This document shows positions 51,200 through 59,708 of a stretch of DNA of 64,000 bases, piece after piece. The notes below the pieces were generated by a model. That model saw only the letters and a list, made by a program, of their open reading frames with translations, was not told the origin of the DNA and did no database searches. Position numbers and translations under genes: made by a program. The stretch lies in NCBI GenBank assembly GCA_964467925.1, contig CAYXSX010000002.1:186001-250000 (forward strand), written 5' to 3'. The stretch comes from CAYXSX01 sp964467925. GTDB taxonomy: Bacteria > Pseudomonadota > Alphaproteobacteria > Micavibrionales > Micavibrionaceae. Every line of letters begins with the position of its first letter. Position 1 is the first letter of the stretch.

Positions 51200-51615
51200 T
51201 TTATCTCTATCACGCGCTTTTCCGGCGCGCCTTTTGCGGGAGTAATTGTTACATGCACGGCGTTCTTGGGGGCTAACGCGCCCAGCCGCTCCGGCCATTC
51301 CACTAACACGATATTACCGTCCAGCGCTTCCTCCCAGCCGAGCTCGTAGATTTCTTCGGGGTCTTTCAGGCGGTAAAGGTCGAAATGCCAGAGGGCGGCG
51401 GCGGGCGTATCGTAGGTCTGCACCAGCGTGAAAGTGGGGCTGGGCACGTCCAGATGGGGGTCGCCGGTCAGAGTGCGGATGAAGCTGCGGGCGAAGACGC
51501 TTTTGCCCGCGCCCAAGGGACCGTGCAGGAAAACAAGGGCGGGGGCCGTTATTTCTCCGGCAAGGGCGGCGGCGATTTCGACCGTGGAGGATTCGCTGTT
51601 ACTCTCGGTTTGCAT
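51196..51615 (-). CDS. tsaE: tRNA threonylcarbamoylation ATPase TsaE
   Basis: 139-residue P-loop ATPase needed for the t6A modification of tRNA with TsaB and TsaD. Walker A FLHGPLGAGKSVFARSFIRTL, the PSPTFTLVQTYD block and LVEWPERLG are typical. The frame opens at 51675; the ATG at 51615 (MQTESNSESS) fits the usual length. The stop overlaps the murU start (ATGA), so the two genes are coupled. Confidence 0.94.
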   Translation of the reverse strand: MQTESNSESSTVEIAAALAGEITAPALVFLHGPLGAGKSVFARSFIRTLTGDPHLDVPSPTFTLVQTYDTPAAALWHFDLYRLKDPEEIYELGWEEALDGNIVLVEWPERLGALAPKNAVHVTITPAKGAPEKRVIEIK

Positions 51616-51705
51616 GGCTATAAAATTACCATGACAGGGCGGAAAATGCCCCCGTTTTTTAGCGGCAATGCACAAGCCAGATTTGTAGGAAACGGAGTAA
51701 ATTTA

Positions 51706-51720
51706 TGTTATAATTTAAGT
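51706..51720 (+). promoter_or_regulatory. Extended -10 directly before an ATG (possible leaderless transcript)
   Basis: TGTTATAAT (51706-51714) is a perfect extended -10. Transcription would start about 6-7 bases later, at or next to the ATG at 51721. No ribosome binding site lies in between. Confidence 0.55.
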
Positions 51721-52167
51721 ATGAAACGGGCTTGTTGGACAGTTTTTTTCTCGCTGTTTCTGGGCGCATTTGTATCCGCACATGTCGGTGCGCAAGATAC
51801 TGATTTCGTTATGGATATTGTAGAAGAACCCATCTGTTTCACGGTGAAAAACGAGGCGGCATACGAGGTTATCGGCTCCTTCGTTACCAACTATTACATG
51901 CGCCCCGATGGTGTTAAAGCCCGTCACCGCTCCAATTTCCGCCTTGATGCCGCAGGCACTATGCATGAAGAGGGTTATCCCCTTGATTCTGCTGAATTTT
52001 GCACTTACGGGCCGTTTTATCCGGACCGGAAGATTGAATTTGTTATACGTACGCTGGTGCCCATTTTCTCGTGCATAACTCGTATCGAGGACGGCCCGAT
52101 CGTCATCCACGGTAAGCGCCGTGATGACGATATGGGGAATGAAACCTGGGCCGATTGTTACGAATAG
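51721..52167 (+). CDS. Secreted or periplasmic protein, function unknown
   Basis: 148 residues. The signal peptide MKRACWTVFFSLFLGAFVSA, likely cut before AHVGAQ, is followed by a beta-rich domain with four cysteines (ICFTV, FCTYG, SCITR and DCYE at the end) that could form two disulfides. I do not recognise the family; the pattern ICFTVKNEAAYEVIGSFVTNYY suggests an exported domain of fewer than 130 residues. Divergent from tsaE. Transcription probably starts at the ATG itself. Confidence 0.75.
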   Translation: MKRACWTVFFSLFLGAFVSAHVGAQDTDFVMDIVEEPICFTVKNEAAYEVIGSFVTNYYMRPDGVKARHRSNFRLDAAGTMHEEGYPLDSAEFCTYGPFYPDRKIEFVIRTLVPIFSCITRIEDGPIVIHGKRRDDDMGNETWADCYE

Positions 52168-52234
52168 AGCTTCCATCGTTCGGCTTTATCGGCGTTACTC
52201 GCTTCTTTTTTCTGAAACGTTTTACCCTATAGGC

Positions 52235-52300
52235 GTCATTCCGGCGTAAGCCGGAATCGGGTAATTTTTGGCACGAGATCCCGGCTTTCGCCGGGATGAC
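52235..52300. repeat. Double palindrome of the GTCAT...ATGAC group
   Basis: Two hairpins, ATTCCGGC-GTAA-GCCGGAAT (52238) and ATCCCGGC-TTTC-GCCGGGAT (52278), lie between outer GTCAT and ATGAC. Located between the convergent secreted-protein gene and divL; it may serve as a two-way terminator. Confidence 0.65.
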
Positions 52301-52359
52301 ACCTTAATTTTTAAGTTATTAAGGCATTCGCCTACAGGATGACAAAGGGGTAGGGAACA

Positions 52360-54759
52360 CTAAGACGACAACGCCGCGGCGATGGATTTGGGGATTTTGT
52401 TTTTCTTGGCGGGCGTTTTTTCGAAGGGGATAAACAGGGATACGGTCGTGCCCTTGCCTTCCTGACTTTCCAGCGTCACCGTGCCGCTGTGCAGTTTTGC
52501 GATATTCTTCACCAGTGAAAGGCCGAGGCCCGCCCCGCTTTTGGCCGCCATGGGGGATTTTTGCTGTCCTACGCTCTGGGCGCGTTCAAAGGCATCGAAA
52601 ATGCGGGTCTGGTCTTCTTGCGGAATTCCCACCCCGGTATCGGAAACGGCGAATGATATGCCCGTATCCTGTTTTTTCGCCGATAGTTTGATGTCGCCGC
52701 CCGCGGGAGTAAAGGCGATAGCGTTGCGCACGAGATTGATAAGTGCCTGTTTCAGGCGAGTTTTATCGGCCTCGAGCGAGCCGATATTCTTGGCGCATAC
52801 CAGCGTGAATTTGAGATTTTCCTTACGCGCCCATTCCTGCACCAGCTCGGCGATATTGTGCATAAGGTCATATAGTTTGACGGGCTCACTCTGCATGTTC
52901 AGGTAACCTGCCTCGATGGTGGAAAGGTCGAGAATATCGTCGATCAGGCCGAGCAGTTTGGCGCTGGCCTTTTGCATGTCCTGTGTATATTCCTTTTGCC
53001 GGTTATTGAGCGGGCCGAAATATTCCTGCTCCAGTATCTCGGTAAAGCCCATAATGGCGTTGAGCGGCGTGCGGAGCTGGTACGACACATTGGCAAGAAA
53101 ATCGAGTTTAAGGCGCTCCGCGGTTTCCAGCGCCGTATTCTTTTCCCGCAGCGCGTTTTCGACGCGTACGCTGTCGGTCACGTCGCTATAGGTCACCAGC
53201 ACCCCGCCATCGGGCAGGGGGACGGTGGCATAGTCAATAAGCGTGCCGTCGGCGCGGTGATAGCGCCCCTCATACATCATGCGGTCGAGGCCCTTGGAAA
53301 TCAGTTCCTCGCGGCGGGTTTTCCATTCGGCTTCGGTGAAAAAGCCCTTCATCTTTTCCACCACGCTGGAGATATGCGGCTCGCCCTCCAGCACTTCGGG
53401 GTCTAGATTCCACAGGCGGCTGAAGGCGGGGTTGCAGAGCTTCAGGCGGCCGTCACCGCCATACACCGCCACGCCCTCGGCCAGATTGTCGAGCGTTTCG
53501 CGCTGCACGGCGATCAGCGTGTTATAGGATGATTCAAGCTCCAGACGGCTTGTAACATCCTCGAATGTCATCATTAGCCCACCCATGGAATGGGGAATGG
53601 CGAGCATGCGGAGCGCCGAGCCGTCGGGCAAATACAGCATTTCCTCATACGGGTCGATGAGAGAGGTGAACATGTTCAGCCAGGTTTGCTTGAAGCTACG
53701 GAAATCGGCCTGTTCCGGCAGTCGGCGGGTTTCGCGCAGCTTTTCCATGATGTCGCCGAGCTTGGGCCGCGTGTTCAGATACTGGTCTTCCAGATGCCAG
53801 AGCTGGGCGAAGGCAGAATTATAAAATTCCAGCCTGTGGTCGTCGTTATACATGGCGATCGCGCTGTGCAGGTGTTCCAGAAGTTCGCGGTTGGATTTTT
53901 GGTAACGCTGCAGCTCCTTTTCAAGGTCTTCCTGACGTGTGATGTCTTCGGACCGGCCAAGGGTAAGCTCGTATTCCTTGAGCGGGATTTCCAAAATCTG
54001 CATCAAACGGCGCTGGCCGCCGATAATCAGGTGGGTCTGGACCTCCTGCACTTTGTTTTCGCGCAAGGCTGCCGCGGCCTGTTCCGGGCCGGGTTGAAGT
54101 CCGCTGCCTACTGTCGTTTTTTGCAGTCTTTTTGCAGGGGCGATTTCCTTTTGCTGGCGTAAAACCTCTTCCTGCGTGGTTTTGAGCGCGGTGTAATAGG
54201 CGCGGTTAACCCAGATAATTTCCTGATCCTTGTTGCGCAGCCAACAGGGGTTGGGCAGGGAGGCAAGCGCCTCGCGCAGTTCCTCAACACGGCGGTGGTA
54301 AATTTCATTTTGCGCCTGATATTCCTTCTGGGCCTTGATCTGGTCGGTAATATCCTCGACCCATAAAACGTCGAAACGGTCGCGCCCGCTCAAATCGCGT
54401 CCGCTATTGCCCGAAATATTCAGGGTGCGGGTTTCGGCGTAATTTTGCACCTGAAGGGAAAAGGGGGTGCCGCTGCGGCGCAGACGTTCGCACATGCTTT
54501 CTAATGCTGCGGCGTCCGATGGGGCGAGGCAGGACTGGATGTCGCTGATGGTTTTTAAGCGCTCGAGGCCGAGTATATCGAGGAAGCCCTGACTATACGC
54601 CACGCTGCCGTCATGGGCCCAGCCGCAATATTCGCCGGGGAAAGCGGCCAGAAACGCCTCCAGCCGCGCTTTTTCGGCCAAAATAGGCGCTTTGCTGCCA
54701 AAACCGGACAGAAAATCGAAAAGCCCGCGGGGCCGCTGTTTTTGTAAATCCTTGCTCAC
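52360..54759 (-). CDS. divL: DivL-type PAS kinase with Tyr in place of the phospho-His
   Basis: 799 residues. Several PAS folds (about 35-540; for example AMYNDDHRLEFYNSAFAQLWHLED and AVYGGDGRLKLCNPAFSRLWNLDP) precede a histidine-kinase core. The H-box reads FLANVSYQLRTPLNAIMGF: Tyr560 replaces the usual His, as in Caulobacter DivL (Tyr550). The ATPase motifs remain: NLVRNAIAFTPAGG, DTGVGIP and GAGLGLSLV. DivL works as a signalling pseudokinase controlling CckA and CtrA in the cell cycle; that role is inferred by homology. No N-terminal membrane segment is evident. Start is GTG. The tsaE-addAB neighbourhood supports orthology. Confidence 0.87.
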   Translation of the reverse strand: MSKDLQKQRPRGLFDFLSGFGSKAPILAEKARLEAFLAAFPGEYCGWAHDGSVAYSQGFLDILGLERLKTISDIQSCLAPSDAAALESMCERLRRSGTPFSLQVQNYAETRTLNISGNSGRDLSGRDRFDVLWVEDITDQIKAQKEYQAQNEIYHRRVEELREALASLPNPCWLRNKDQEIIWVNRAYYTALKTTQEEVLRQQKEIAPAKRLQKTTVGSGLQPGPEQAAAALRENKVQEVQTHLIIGGQRRLMQILEIPLKEYELTLGRSEDITRQEDLEKELQRYQKSNRELLEHLHSAIAMYNDDHRLEFYNSAFAQLWHLEDQYLNTRPKLGDIMEKLRETRRLPEQADFRSFKQTWLNMFTSLIDPYEEMLYLPDGSALRMLAIPHSMGGLMMTFEDVTSRLELESSYNTLIAVQRETLDNLAEGVAVYGGDGRLKLCNPAFSRLWNLDPEVLEGEPHISSVVEKMKGFFTEAEWKTRREELISKGLDRMMYEGRYHRADGTLIDYATVPLPDGGVLVTYSDVTDSVRVENALREKNTALETAERLKLDFLANVSYQLRTPLNAIMGFTEILEQEYFGPLNNRQKEYTQDMQKASAKLLGLIDDILDLSTIEAGYLNMQSEPVKLYDLMHNIAELVQEWARKENLKFTLVCAKNIGSLEADKTRLKQALINLVRNAIAFTPAGGDIKLSAKKQDTGISFAVSDTGVGIPQEDQTRIFDAFERAQSVGQQKSPMAAKSGAGLGLSLVKNIAKLHSGTVTLESQEGKGTTVSLFIPFEKTPAKKNKIPKSIAAALSS

Positions 54760-54802
54760 CCCACAAGTGTATGAATAGAGCGGCTAAAGGACAAGCGCGA
54801 TT

Positions 54803-55636
54803 TTAAAGGATTACTGTACGCTGGCCGTGCAGGAAAATGCGGCGCTCGGAAAACAGCTCTATGGCGCGGGCGAGAACCTTGGCCTCGGTGTCGCGTCCGG
54901 CGATTTGCATCTTTTTCGGGTCGAAGGAATGATCGACGCGCATCGTGCCCTGTTCGATGATCGGGCCTTCGTCAAGATCGACGGTGGCAAAATGCGCGGT
55001 CGCGCCGGTGATTTTCACCCCGCGCTCGTAAGCTTGGGTGTAGGGCTTGGCCCCCTTGAAACCGGGCAGGAAAGAGTGGTGAATATTGATCATGCGGCCA
55101 TGATATTTTTTGCACATTTCCGGCGACATGATCTGCATATATCTGGCGAGCACCAGAAGTTCGCTGCGCGTCTCCTGCACAATTTTTTCGATTTGCGCCT
55201 CGTTCTCGGCTTTGGTTTTGCCGCGTAAGTAATGATAGGGAATGTCGCGGTCCTCGGCCAGCGCGCGGTTGGTTTCATGGTTGGAAACCACGCCTGTGAT
55301 CTCGATATTCAGCGATTTTGTGCGCCAGCGGTAAAGGATGTCGTTCAGGCAGTGGCTGGCTTTCGAGACAAGGATCAGGGTTTTGAGCGGTTTTTGGGTT
55401 TCGTGTATATGCCAGTCCATGGCAAAAGGCGCGGCGACGGATTCAAAACAGGACTGAAAATGCTCTTTCGCGCCGGGTTTCAGTGCAGCAAAAAGAACGC
55501 GCATGAAAAACCGGTTGGAAAAGGGGTCGTGGAACTGCGCCGATTCCTCGATGTTGCAGTCATTGTCGCGCAGGCACGTGGCCACGGCGGCCACGATACC
55601 GGGTTTGTCGTTGCAGTTGAGGGTTAATGCGTACAT
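54803..55636 (-). CDS. purU: Formyltetrahydrofolate deformylase
   Basis: 277 residues. An ACT domain (about 1-80: LTLNCNDKPGIVAAVATCLRDNDCNIEESAQF) is followed by a formyltransferase-type hydrolase with VSKASHCLNDILYRW, LLVLARYMQIMSPEMCKKYHGRMINIHHSFLPGFKGAKPY (catalytic Asn/His) and GATAHFATVDLDEGPIIEQ. Releases formate and tetrahydrofolate from 10-formyl-THF, balancing one-carbon units. ATG with AAGGAA upstream. It begins 7 bp after the AAA ATPase gene, so the two may share a transcript by chance of insertion. Confidence 0.95.
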   Translation of the reverse strand: MYALTLNCNDKPGIVAAVATCLRDNDCNIEESAQFHDPFSNRFFMRVLFAALKPGAKEHFQSCFESVAAPFAMDWHIHETQKPLKTLILVSKASHCLNDILYRWRTKSLNIEITGVVSNHETNRALAEDRDIPYHYLRGKTKAENEAQIEKIVQETRSELLVLARYMQIMSPEMCKKYHGRMINIHHSFLPGFKGAKPYTQAYERGVKITGATAHFATVDLDEGPIIEQGTMRVDHSFDPKKMQIAGRDTEAKVLARAIELFSERRIFLHGQRTVIL

Positions 55637-55643
55637 GGTTTCC

Positions 55644-56852
55644 TTATGAGTTTGCCATTTGCCTTCTTATAAACTGGGCTAATAGCGGTACGGCAAGAGA
55701 ATATTTTCCGTGCCTGTTTTTATAAACCAAGCCCTTTTCTGACAACATTTGTAACATCTGGTTAATCTGGCTATTTCCAAAAGGTTGCGATGTATTTTTT
55801 GATGCCTCAAAAATTTCCTGAACAGTAAATTCGTCCTCACAACTGGTCATGTGCGCAATAATGGTCATTAAATCGCGCTGGCGATCAGTAACATGTGCCC
55901 AACGACCGGAGAAAAAATCAGAATCGAGCTTTCTTGTAATCTCATCAAAGGGGATTGACGGCTTTTTACCATCATTTACGCGTTGAATAAAAAGATCGTA
56001 AACTTCACGGCAAATAAATTGGATAAAATAAGGATAACCACCTGAATGTTTAACAATCATGTCCACGGATTCATCCGTTAATTTGAGAGGGCAATTAATA
56101 TTCTCAATTGGTGTTCGGATAGCCGCTCTGGAGCTTTCTTTATCAAGAGCTTTTAAAAACAAGATTCTAAACATTCTTTCTGCATAGGTTCTTGCATCGA
56201 CGAGTTTGGGAAATAAAGTGGGCAAGCCTGTGAGAACCAGCATAAAAGGAATATTTTTTCTCTGAAGTGATTGGAAGACCTCCAGCATAACAGATAATGG
56301 GTATTCATCCTTGTTACCGTGATCTTCAAGATTTTGTGCTTCGTCGTAAGCAAATACTATCCCTTTATGTCCTGAGTGAGAGAGATAGTGCCACGATGTC
56401 TCCAGTACGCTTTTCAATTTGTCTGAGACAAGTCCGGGGGTTGAGTTATAAATTGCCTGCAAAACCGAGAAGTTCAGTCTTTGCTCTTCTGACACCAGTT
56501 CCGTATTGAAGCCAGGAGGTTTTTGTTCATTAATGCCTATAATGACGGATGAAGTTACTACGGCCAAATCTGTAATTATGCGAAGTGCGAGCCGGTCCTC
56601 CGTCAAACTGGCCGTTTCTGATAAATCTGTTCCAACCCAGTTCCACCCCTTTTCAATGGCAATATTTTTGAACTCTTCAAGCAATACTGTTTTGCCAATT
56701 CCCCGCAATCCAGTGAGGATTAAATTCTCCATAATAACGTCTTGATTAAGCAGTCTGGAGAATTCCAATTTTTCGTTTTCCCTACCTGCAAGATAGGGTG
56801 GCATATGACCAGCGCCAGGTCGGAAAGGGTTTGGAAAAAGAGCTTTATTCAT
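55644..56852 (-). CDS. AAA/P-loop ATPase with C-terminal winged helix, orphan
   Basis: 402 residues. Walker A LTGLRGIGKTVLLEEF (about 46-61), Walker B KGIVFAYDEAQNLED, a sensor-like MLVLTGLPTLFPKLVDARTYAERMF, and a C-terminal winged-helix-like part (about 320-395, TVQEIFEASKN... INQMLQMLSEKGLVYKNRHGKYSL). It resembles archaeal-type and STAND-related ATPases found in mobile or defence settings; no partner effector is visible. AT-richer than its neighbours. Two tandem 18-bp repeats lie 31 bp upstream. Function unknown. Confidence 0.78.
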   Translation of the reverse strand: MNKALFPNPFRPGAGHMPPYLAGRENEKLEFSRLLNQDVIMENLILTGLRGIGKTVLLEEFKNIAIEKGWNWVGTDLSETASLTEDRLALRIITDLAVVTSSVIIGINEQKPPGFNTELVSEEQRLNFSVLQAIYNSTPGLVSDKLKSVLETSWHYLSHSGHKGIVFAYDEAQNLEDHGNKDEYPLSVMLEVFQSLQRKNIPFMLVLTGLPTLFPKLVDARTYAERMFRILFLKALDKESSRAAIRTPIENINCPLKLTDESVDMIVKHSGGYPYFIQFICREVYDLFIQRVNDGKKPSIPFDEITRKLDSDFFSGRWAHVTDRQRDLMTIIAHMTSCEDEFTVQEIFEASKNTSQPFGNSQINQMLQMLSEKGLVYKNRHGKYSLAVPLLAQFIRRQMANS

Positions 56853-56882
56853 GATTACGGTCTATTGTAGATTAATATAAAA

Positions 56883-56918
56883 TTATAACATAGTATAAAT
56901 TTATAACAATGTATAAAT
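56883..56918. promoter_or_regulatory. Two tandem 18-bp repeats, each a dyad (operator-like)
   Basis: TTATAACAxxGTATAAAT occurs twice with no gap (56883 and 56901; the two x bases differ). Each copy holds TTATA-N6-TATAA. They sit 31 bp before the AAA ATPase start, over its likely promoter, and look like binding sites for a dimeric repressor, possibly self-encoded. Confidence 0.65.
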
Positions 56919-56955
56919 TTAGTCAATGTAATAACGAGAAATAAACTTTCTAATC

Positions 56956-58278
56956 TTAATACCTATAAGCATCGCCTTTGAACGGCCCTTGCGTTTCCAC
57001 GCCGATGTAATCGGCCTGAGCCTGGGAGAGTTTGGAAAGTTTCGCGCCGACCTTTTCAAGGTGCAATGCTGCAACTTTCTCGTCTAAGTGCTTGGGCAGA
57101 ACATAGACCTTGTTCTCGTAATTTCCGGCGTTGTTCCAAAGCTCGATCTGGGCGAGGGTCTGGTTGGTGAAAGAGGCGCTCATCACAAATGACGGGTGGC
57201 CGGTGGCGCAGCCGAGATTGACGAGGCGGCCTTCGGCCAGAAGCAGGATTTTCTTGCCGTCGGGGAATTCGATTTGGTCGACCTGCGGCTTGATATTGTT
57301 CCATTTCATGTTGCGCAGCGGCTCGACCTGAATTTCGTTATCGAAGTGGCCGATATTGCAGACGATGGCGTTGTTTTTCATCGCGCGCATATGATCGACC
57401 GTGATGATGTCCTTATTACCTGTGGCAGTGACGAAAATATCGGCGCGGGGCGCAGCGTCTTCCATCGTGACAACTTCATACCCCTCCATCGCGGCCTGCA
57501 GCGCGCAGATGGGGTCGATTTCGGAAACGAGCACGCGGGCACCGGCCTGACGTAAGCTCTCGGCGGAACCCTTTCCCACATCGCCGTAGCCGCAAACCAT
57601 GGCGACCTTGCCGGCCATCATGACGTCGGTGGCGCGGCGGATCGCGTCCACGAGGCTTTCGCGGCAACCGTATTTATTATCGAATTTCGATTTAGTTACG
57701 GAATCATTCACGTTAATGGCCGGAACGGGCAGCGTGCCCTTTTTCGCCATTTCATGGAGGCGCAGCACGCCCGTGGTTGTTTCTTCGGAAATGCCCTTGA
57801 TATCTTTCATTAATGCAGGGAAATCGTTGATCATGCGGATGGTAAGGTCGCCGCCGTCATCAAGGATCATATTCGGCGTCCAGCCGTTCGGCCCTTCGAT
57901 AGTCTGGTCGATCGCCCACCAAAATTCCTCCTCGTTCATGCCTTTTTTGGCGAAAACGGGGGTTCCTGTTGCGGCAATCGCGGCGGCAGCGTGATCCTGC
58001 GTCGAGAAAATGTTGCAGGAAGACCAGCGGATTTCCGCGCCCAGCGCCTGCAGCGTTTCGATCAGAACGGCGGTCTGGATGGTCATGTGCAGGCAGCCCG
58101 CGATGCGCGCGCCCTTAAGCGGAGCCTTTCCTGCATATTCCTCGCGCAGGGCCATAAGGCCGGGCATTTCCACTTCCGCCAGCTCGATTTCCTTGCGGCC
58201 CCAGTCGGCCAGTTTGATGTCGGCGACCCAGTAATCGTTTTCCAAAGCCTGCGGCAGGGCGGTTGCGTCACTGTTCAT
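56956..58278 (-). CDS. ahcY: S-adenosylhomocysteinase
   Basis: 440 residues; splits S-adenosylhomocysteine to adenosine and homocysteine, keeping methyltransferases active. LADWGRKEIELAEVEMPGLMALREEYAGKAPLKGARIAGCLHMTIQTAVLIETL, SCNIFSTQDHAAAAIA, NVNDSVTKSKFDNKYGCRESL, Rossmann VCGYGDVGKGSAESL and the C-terminal KGDAYRY (NAD-binding Lys and Tyr) are all intact. ATG with AAAGGAGA upstream. Single minus-strand gene; in relatives it lies close to divL and tsaE. Confidence 0.97.
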   Translation of the reverse strand: MNSDATALPQALENDYWVADIKLADWGRKEIELAEVEMPGLMALREEYAGKAPLKGARIAGCLHMTIQTAVLIETLQALGAEIRWSSCNIFSTQDHAAAAIAATGTPVFAKKGMNEEEFWWAIDQTIEGPNGWTPNMILDDGGDLTIRMINDFPALMKDIKGISEETTTGVLRLHEMAKKGTLPVPAINVNDSVTKSKFDNKYGCRESLVDAIRRATDVMMAGKVAMVCGYGDVGKGSAESLRQAGARVLVSEIDPICALQAAMEGYEVVTMEDAAPRADIFVTATGNKDIITVDHMRAMKNNAIVCNIGHFDNEIQVEPLRNMKWNNIKPQVDQIEFPDGKKILLLAEGRLVNLGCATGHPSFVMSASFTNQTLAQIELWNNAGNYENKVYVLPKHLDEKVAALHLEKVGAKLSKLSQAQADYIGVETQGPFKGDAYRY

Positions 58279-58342
58279 AGCGGAATTCTCCTTTGAATGA
58301 ATTGGTAAATCAGCGTATTATAGCGGGGACGACTATAGAGGC

Positions 58343-58744
58343 ATGGGTATGAATTTCAACACAAGTTTCAACGAATCCGGCGAAAAACCGACCTTTATGT
58401 ACAAGCGCAACCTGCTGGTTCCCCATTCCTGGCAGATTTTCGCCATCCGGAAGGGCAAAACGGACTATGAGCCGGTGGGGGAATACACCTTACTGGATTT
58501 GAGCGAAGATACTGAATTAACAGAGAAAAGATTGATTAATATGGTTGCGATTTTGAATGGTAAGCGCAATTTAATGGATTTAAGCGGTCTTACGGATAAG
58601 CGTCTTTTATTCAATATCGTCCCTGAAAAACCCGATTCTGTTAACCAAAAAATAATCTTTCGCACCTATGATGGAGGTGGTGTTTCAAAAGAAAACGCCA
58701 TATTAGTTGTAGAAAAAGGTGTGTTTAAAGATGAGTCTAACTGA
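58343..58744 (+). CDS. Orphan small protein, function unknown
   Basis: 133 residues, no motif I recognise: VPHSWQIFAIRKGKTDYEPVGEYTLLDLSEDTELTEKRLINMVAILNGKRNLMDL. Soluble. The first codons are GC-rich like ahcY's, while the rest is AT-rich. Start may be the ATG at 58343 or the one at 58349. Divergent from ahcY and convergent with rapZ. Its 3' end overlaps a 38-codon frame. Confidence 0.6.
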   Translation: MGMNFNTSFNESGEKPTFMYKRNLLVPHSWQIFAIRKGKTDYEPVGEYTLLDLSEDTELTEKRLINMVAILNGKRNLMDLSGLTDKRLLFNIVPEKPDSVNQKIIFRTYDGGGVSKENAILVVEKGVFKDESN

Positions 58745-58847
58745 TGTTACGATTAGCCAGCTTGGCACGATTTTAGGACGATTGGAAGACCCGCTGTCAA
58801 AGCTCAGTGTGACTAATAATCTAGATTTGAGCGCTGGTCCTAAGTAA
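58731..58847 (+). CDS. Possible 38-residue protein overlapping the orphan gene end
   Basis: ATG at 58731 opens 38 codons (MSLTDVTISQLGTILGRLED...) ending at TAA 58847, one base before the rapZ stop. It overlaps the preceding gene by 14 bp and fills the gap exactly. The sequence is protein-like (amphipathic helix) with no known family. AAAG lies just before the ATG. Coupled translation with the orphan gene is plausible; also possible is a frameshifted tail of it. Confidence 0.4.
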   Translation: MSLTDVTISQLGTILGRLEDPLSKLSVTNNLDLSAGPK

Positions 58848-59708
58848 TCACTTTTCAATATCCCTGTGAATGACATGGGTGGAGATTTTTTCTTCGCCCA
58901 GCCATGCGCGCAATTGCTCCACCGTGTAAACCGAGCGGTGCCGCCCGCCCGTACAACCAATTGCAATCGTTAGATAATTTTTCCCCTCCTCGATATAACG
59001 CGGTAAAAGCGGTTTTAACAATCCCTTGAAATTCTTCATGAATTTATCGAAAAACGGATCTTTGGCGATATAGGACCCGACTTCCTTATCAAGGCCCGTC
59101 TTGGGTTTGAGCTTGGTGTCCCAGTGTGGGTTTTTTAGGAAACGTACATCCATGATAATGTCGGCCCCGCGCGGCGCGCCGTGTTTGAAGCCGAAAGAGA
59201 GCAGGGAAACGGTAAGCTTTTGCGTATCGCCCTTGTAAAAATACCCCTCCAGAATATGACGCAGATCGTGGATGGAAAGCTCGGTCGTATCGATGGTAAC
59301 GGCGGCTTCGTCGGCGATGGGTTTGAGCAGTTCGCGTTCCTGTTTAATACCTTCCACCACCGACTTGCTTTGCGCCATCGGGTGGCGGCGGCGGGTGGCG
59401 GAAAAGCGTTTTTGTAGCTCGCGCTTATCGGCGGTAATAAAAAGGATCTCCGCTTTTATGCGCCGCGCCGTTTCCAAAAGAAAATCGGGTGAAAATCCCC
59501 GTGTGCGCGCATCCACACCCAATGCGATACGGCGCGTTTTTATGTTGCTTTCGGCCAGTAAAGGGTCGATAAGGGAGAGCGGGCAGTTATCGATCACCTC
59601 GTATCCTAAGTCTTCGAGCGTTTTTAACACGGACGACATTCCCGCCCCTGACAGCCCGGTGACGATGACGAGATTATGCGTGTCTTTTGCTCTCTGCTTT
59701 TTGCTCAT
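58848..59708 (-). CDS. rapZ: RNase adapter / nucleotide-binding protein RapZ, altered Walker A
   Basis: 286 residues of the RapZ (YvcJ) family. In E. coli it directs RNase E to small RNAs and senses glucosamine-6-phosphate. Recognisable are LEDLGYEVIDNCPLSLI, LFITADKRELQKRFSATRRRHPM, VRFLKNPHWDTKLKPKTGLDKEVGSYI and IAIGCTGGRHRSVYTVEQL. The P-loop reads GLSGAGMSS: Met (ATG codon) stands where the nucleotide-binding Lys should be. The start lies inside the folC 3' end (35-bp overlap), so the two are co-transcribed. hprK and PTS genes, the usual neighbours, are absent. Confidence 0.92.
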   Translation of the reverse strand: MSKKQRAKDTHNLVIVTGLSGAGMSSVLKTLEDLGYEVIDNCPLSLIDPLLAESNIKTRRIALGVDARTRGFSPDFLLETARRIKAEILFITADKRELQKRFSATRRRHPMAQSKSVVEGIKQERELLKPIADEAAVTIDTTELSIHDLRHILEGYFYKGDTQKLTVSLLSFGFKHGAPRGADIIMDVRFLKNPHWDTKLKPKTGLDKEVGSYIAKDPFFDKFMKNFKGLLKPLLPRYIEEGKNYLTIAIGCTGGRHRSVYTVEQLRAWLGEEKISTHVIHRDIEK

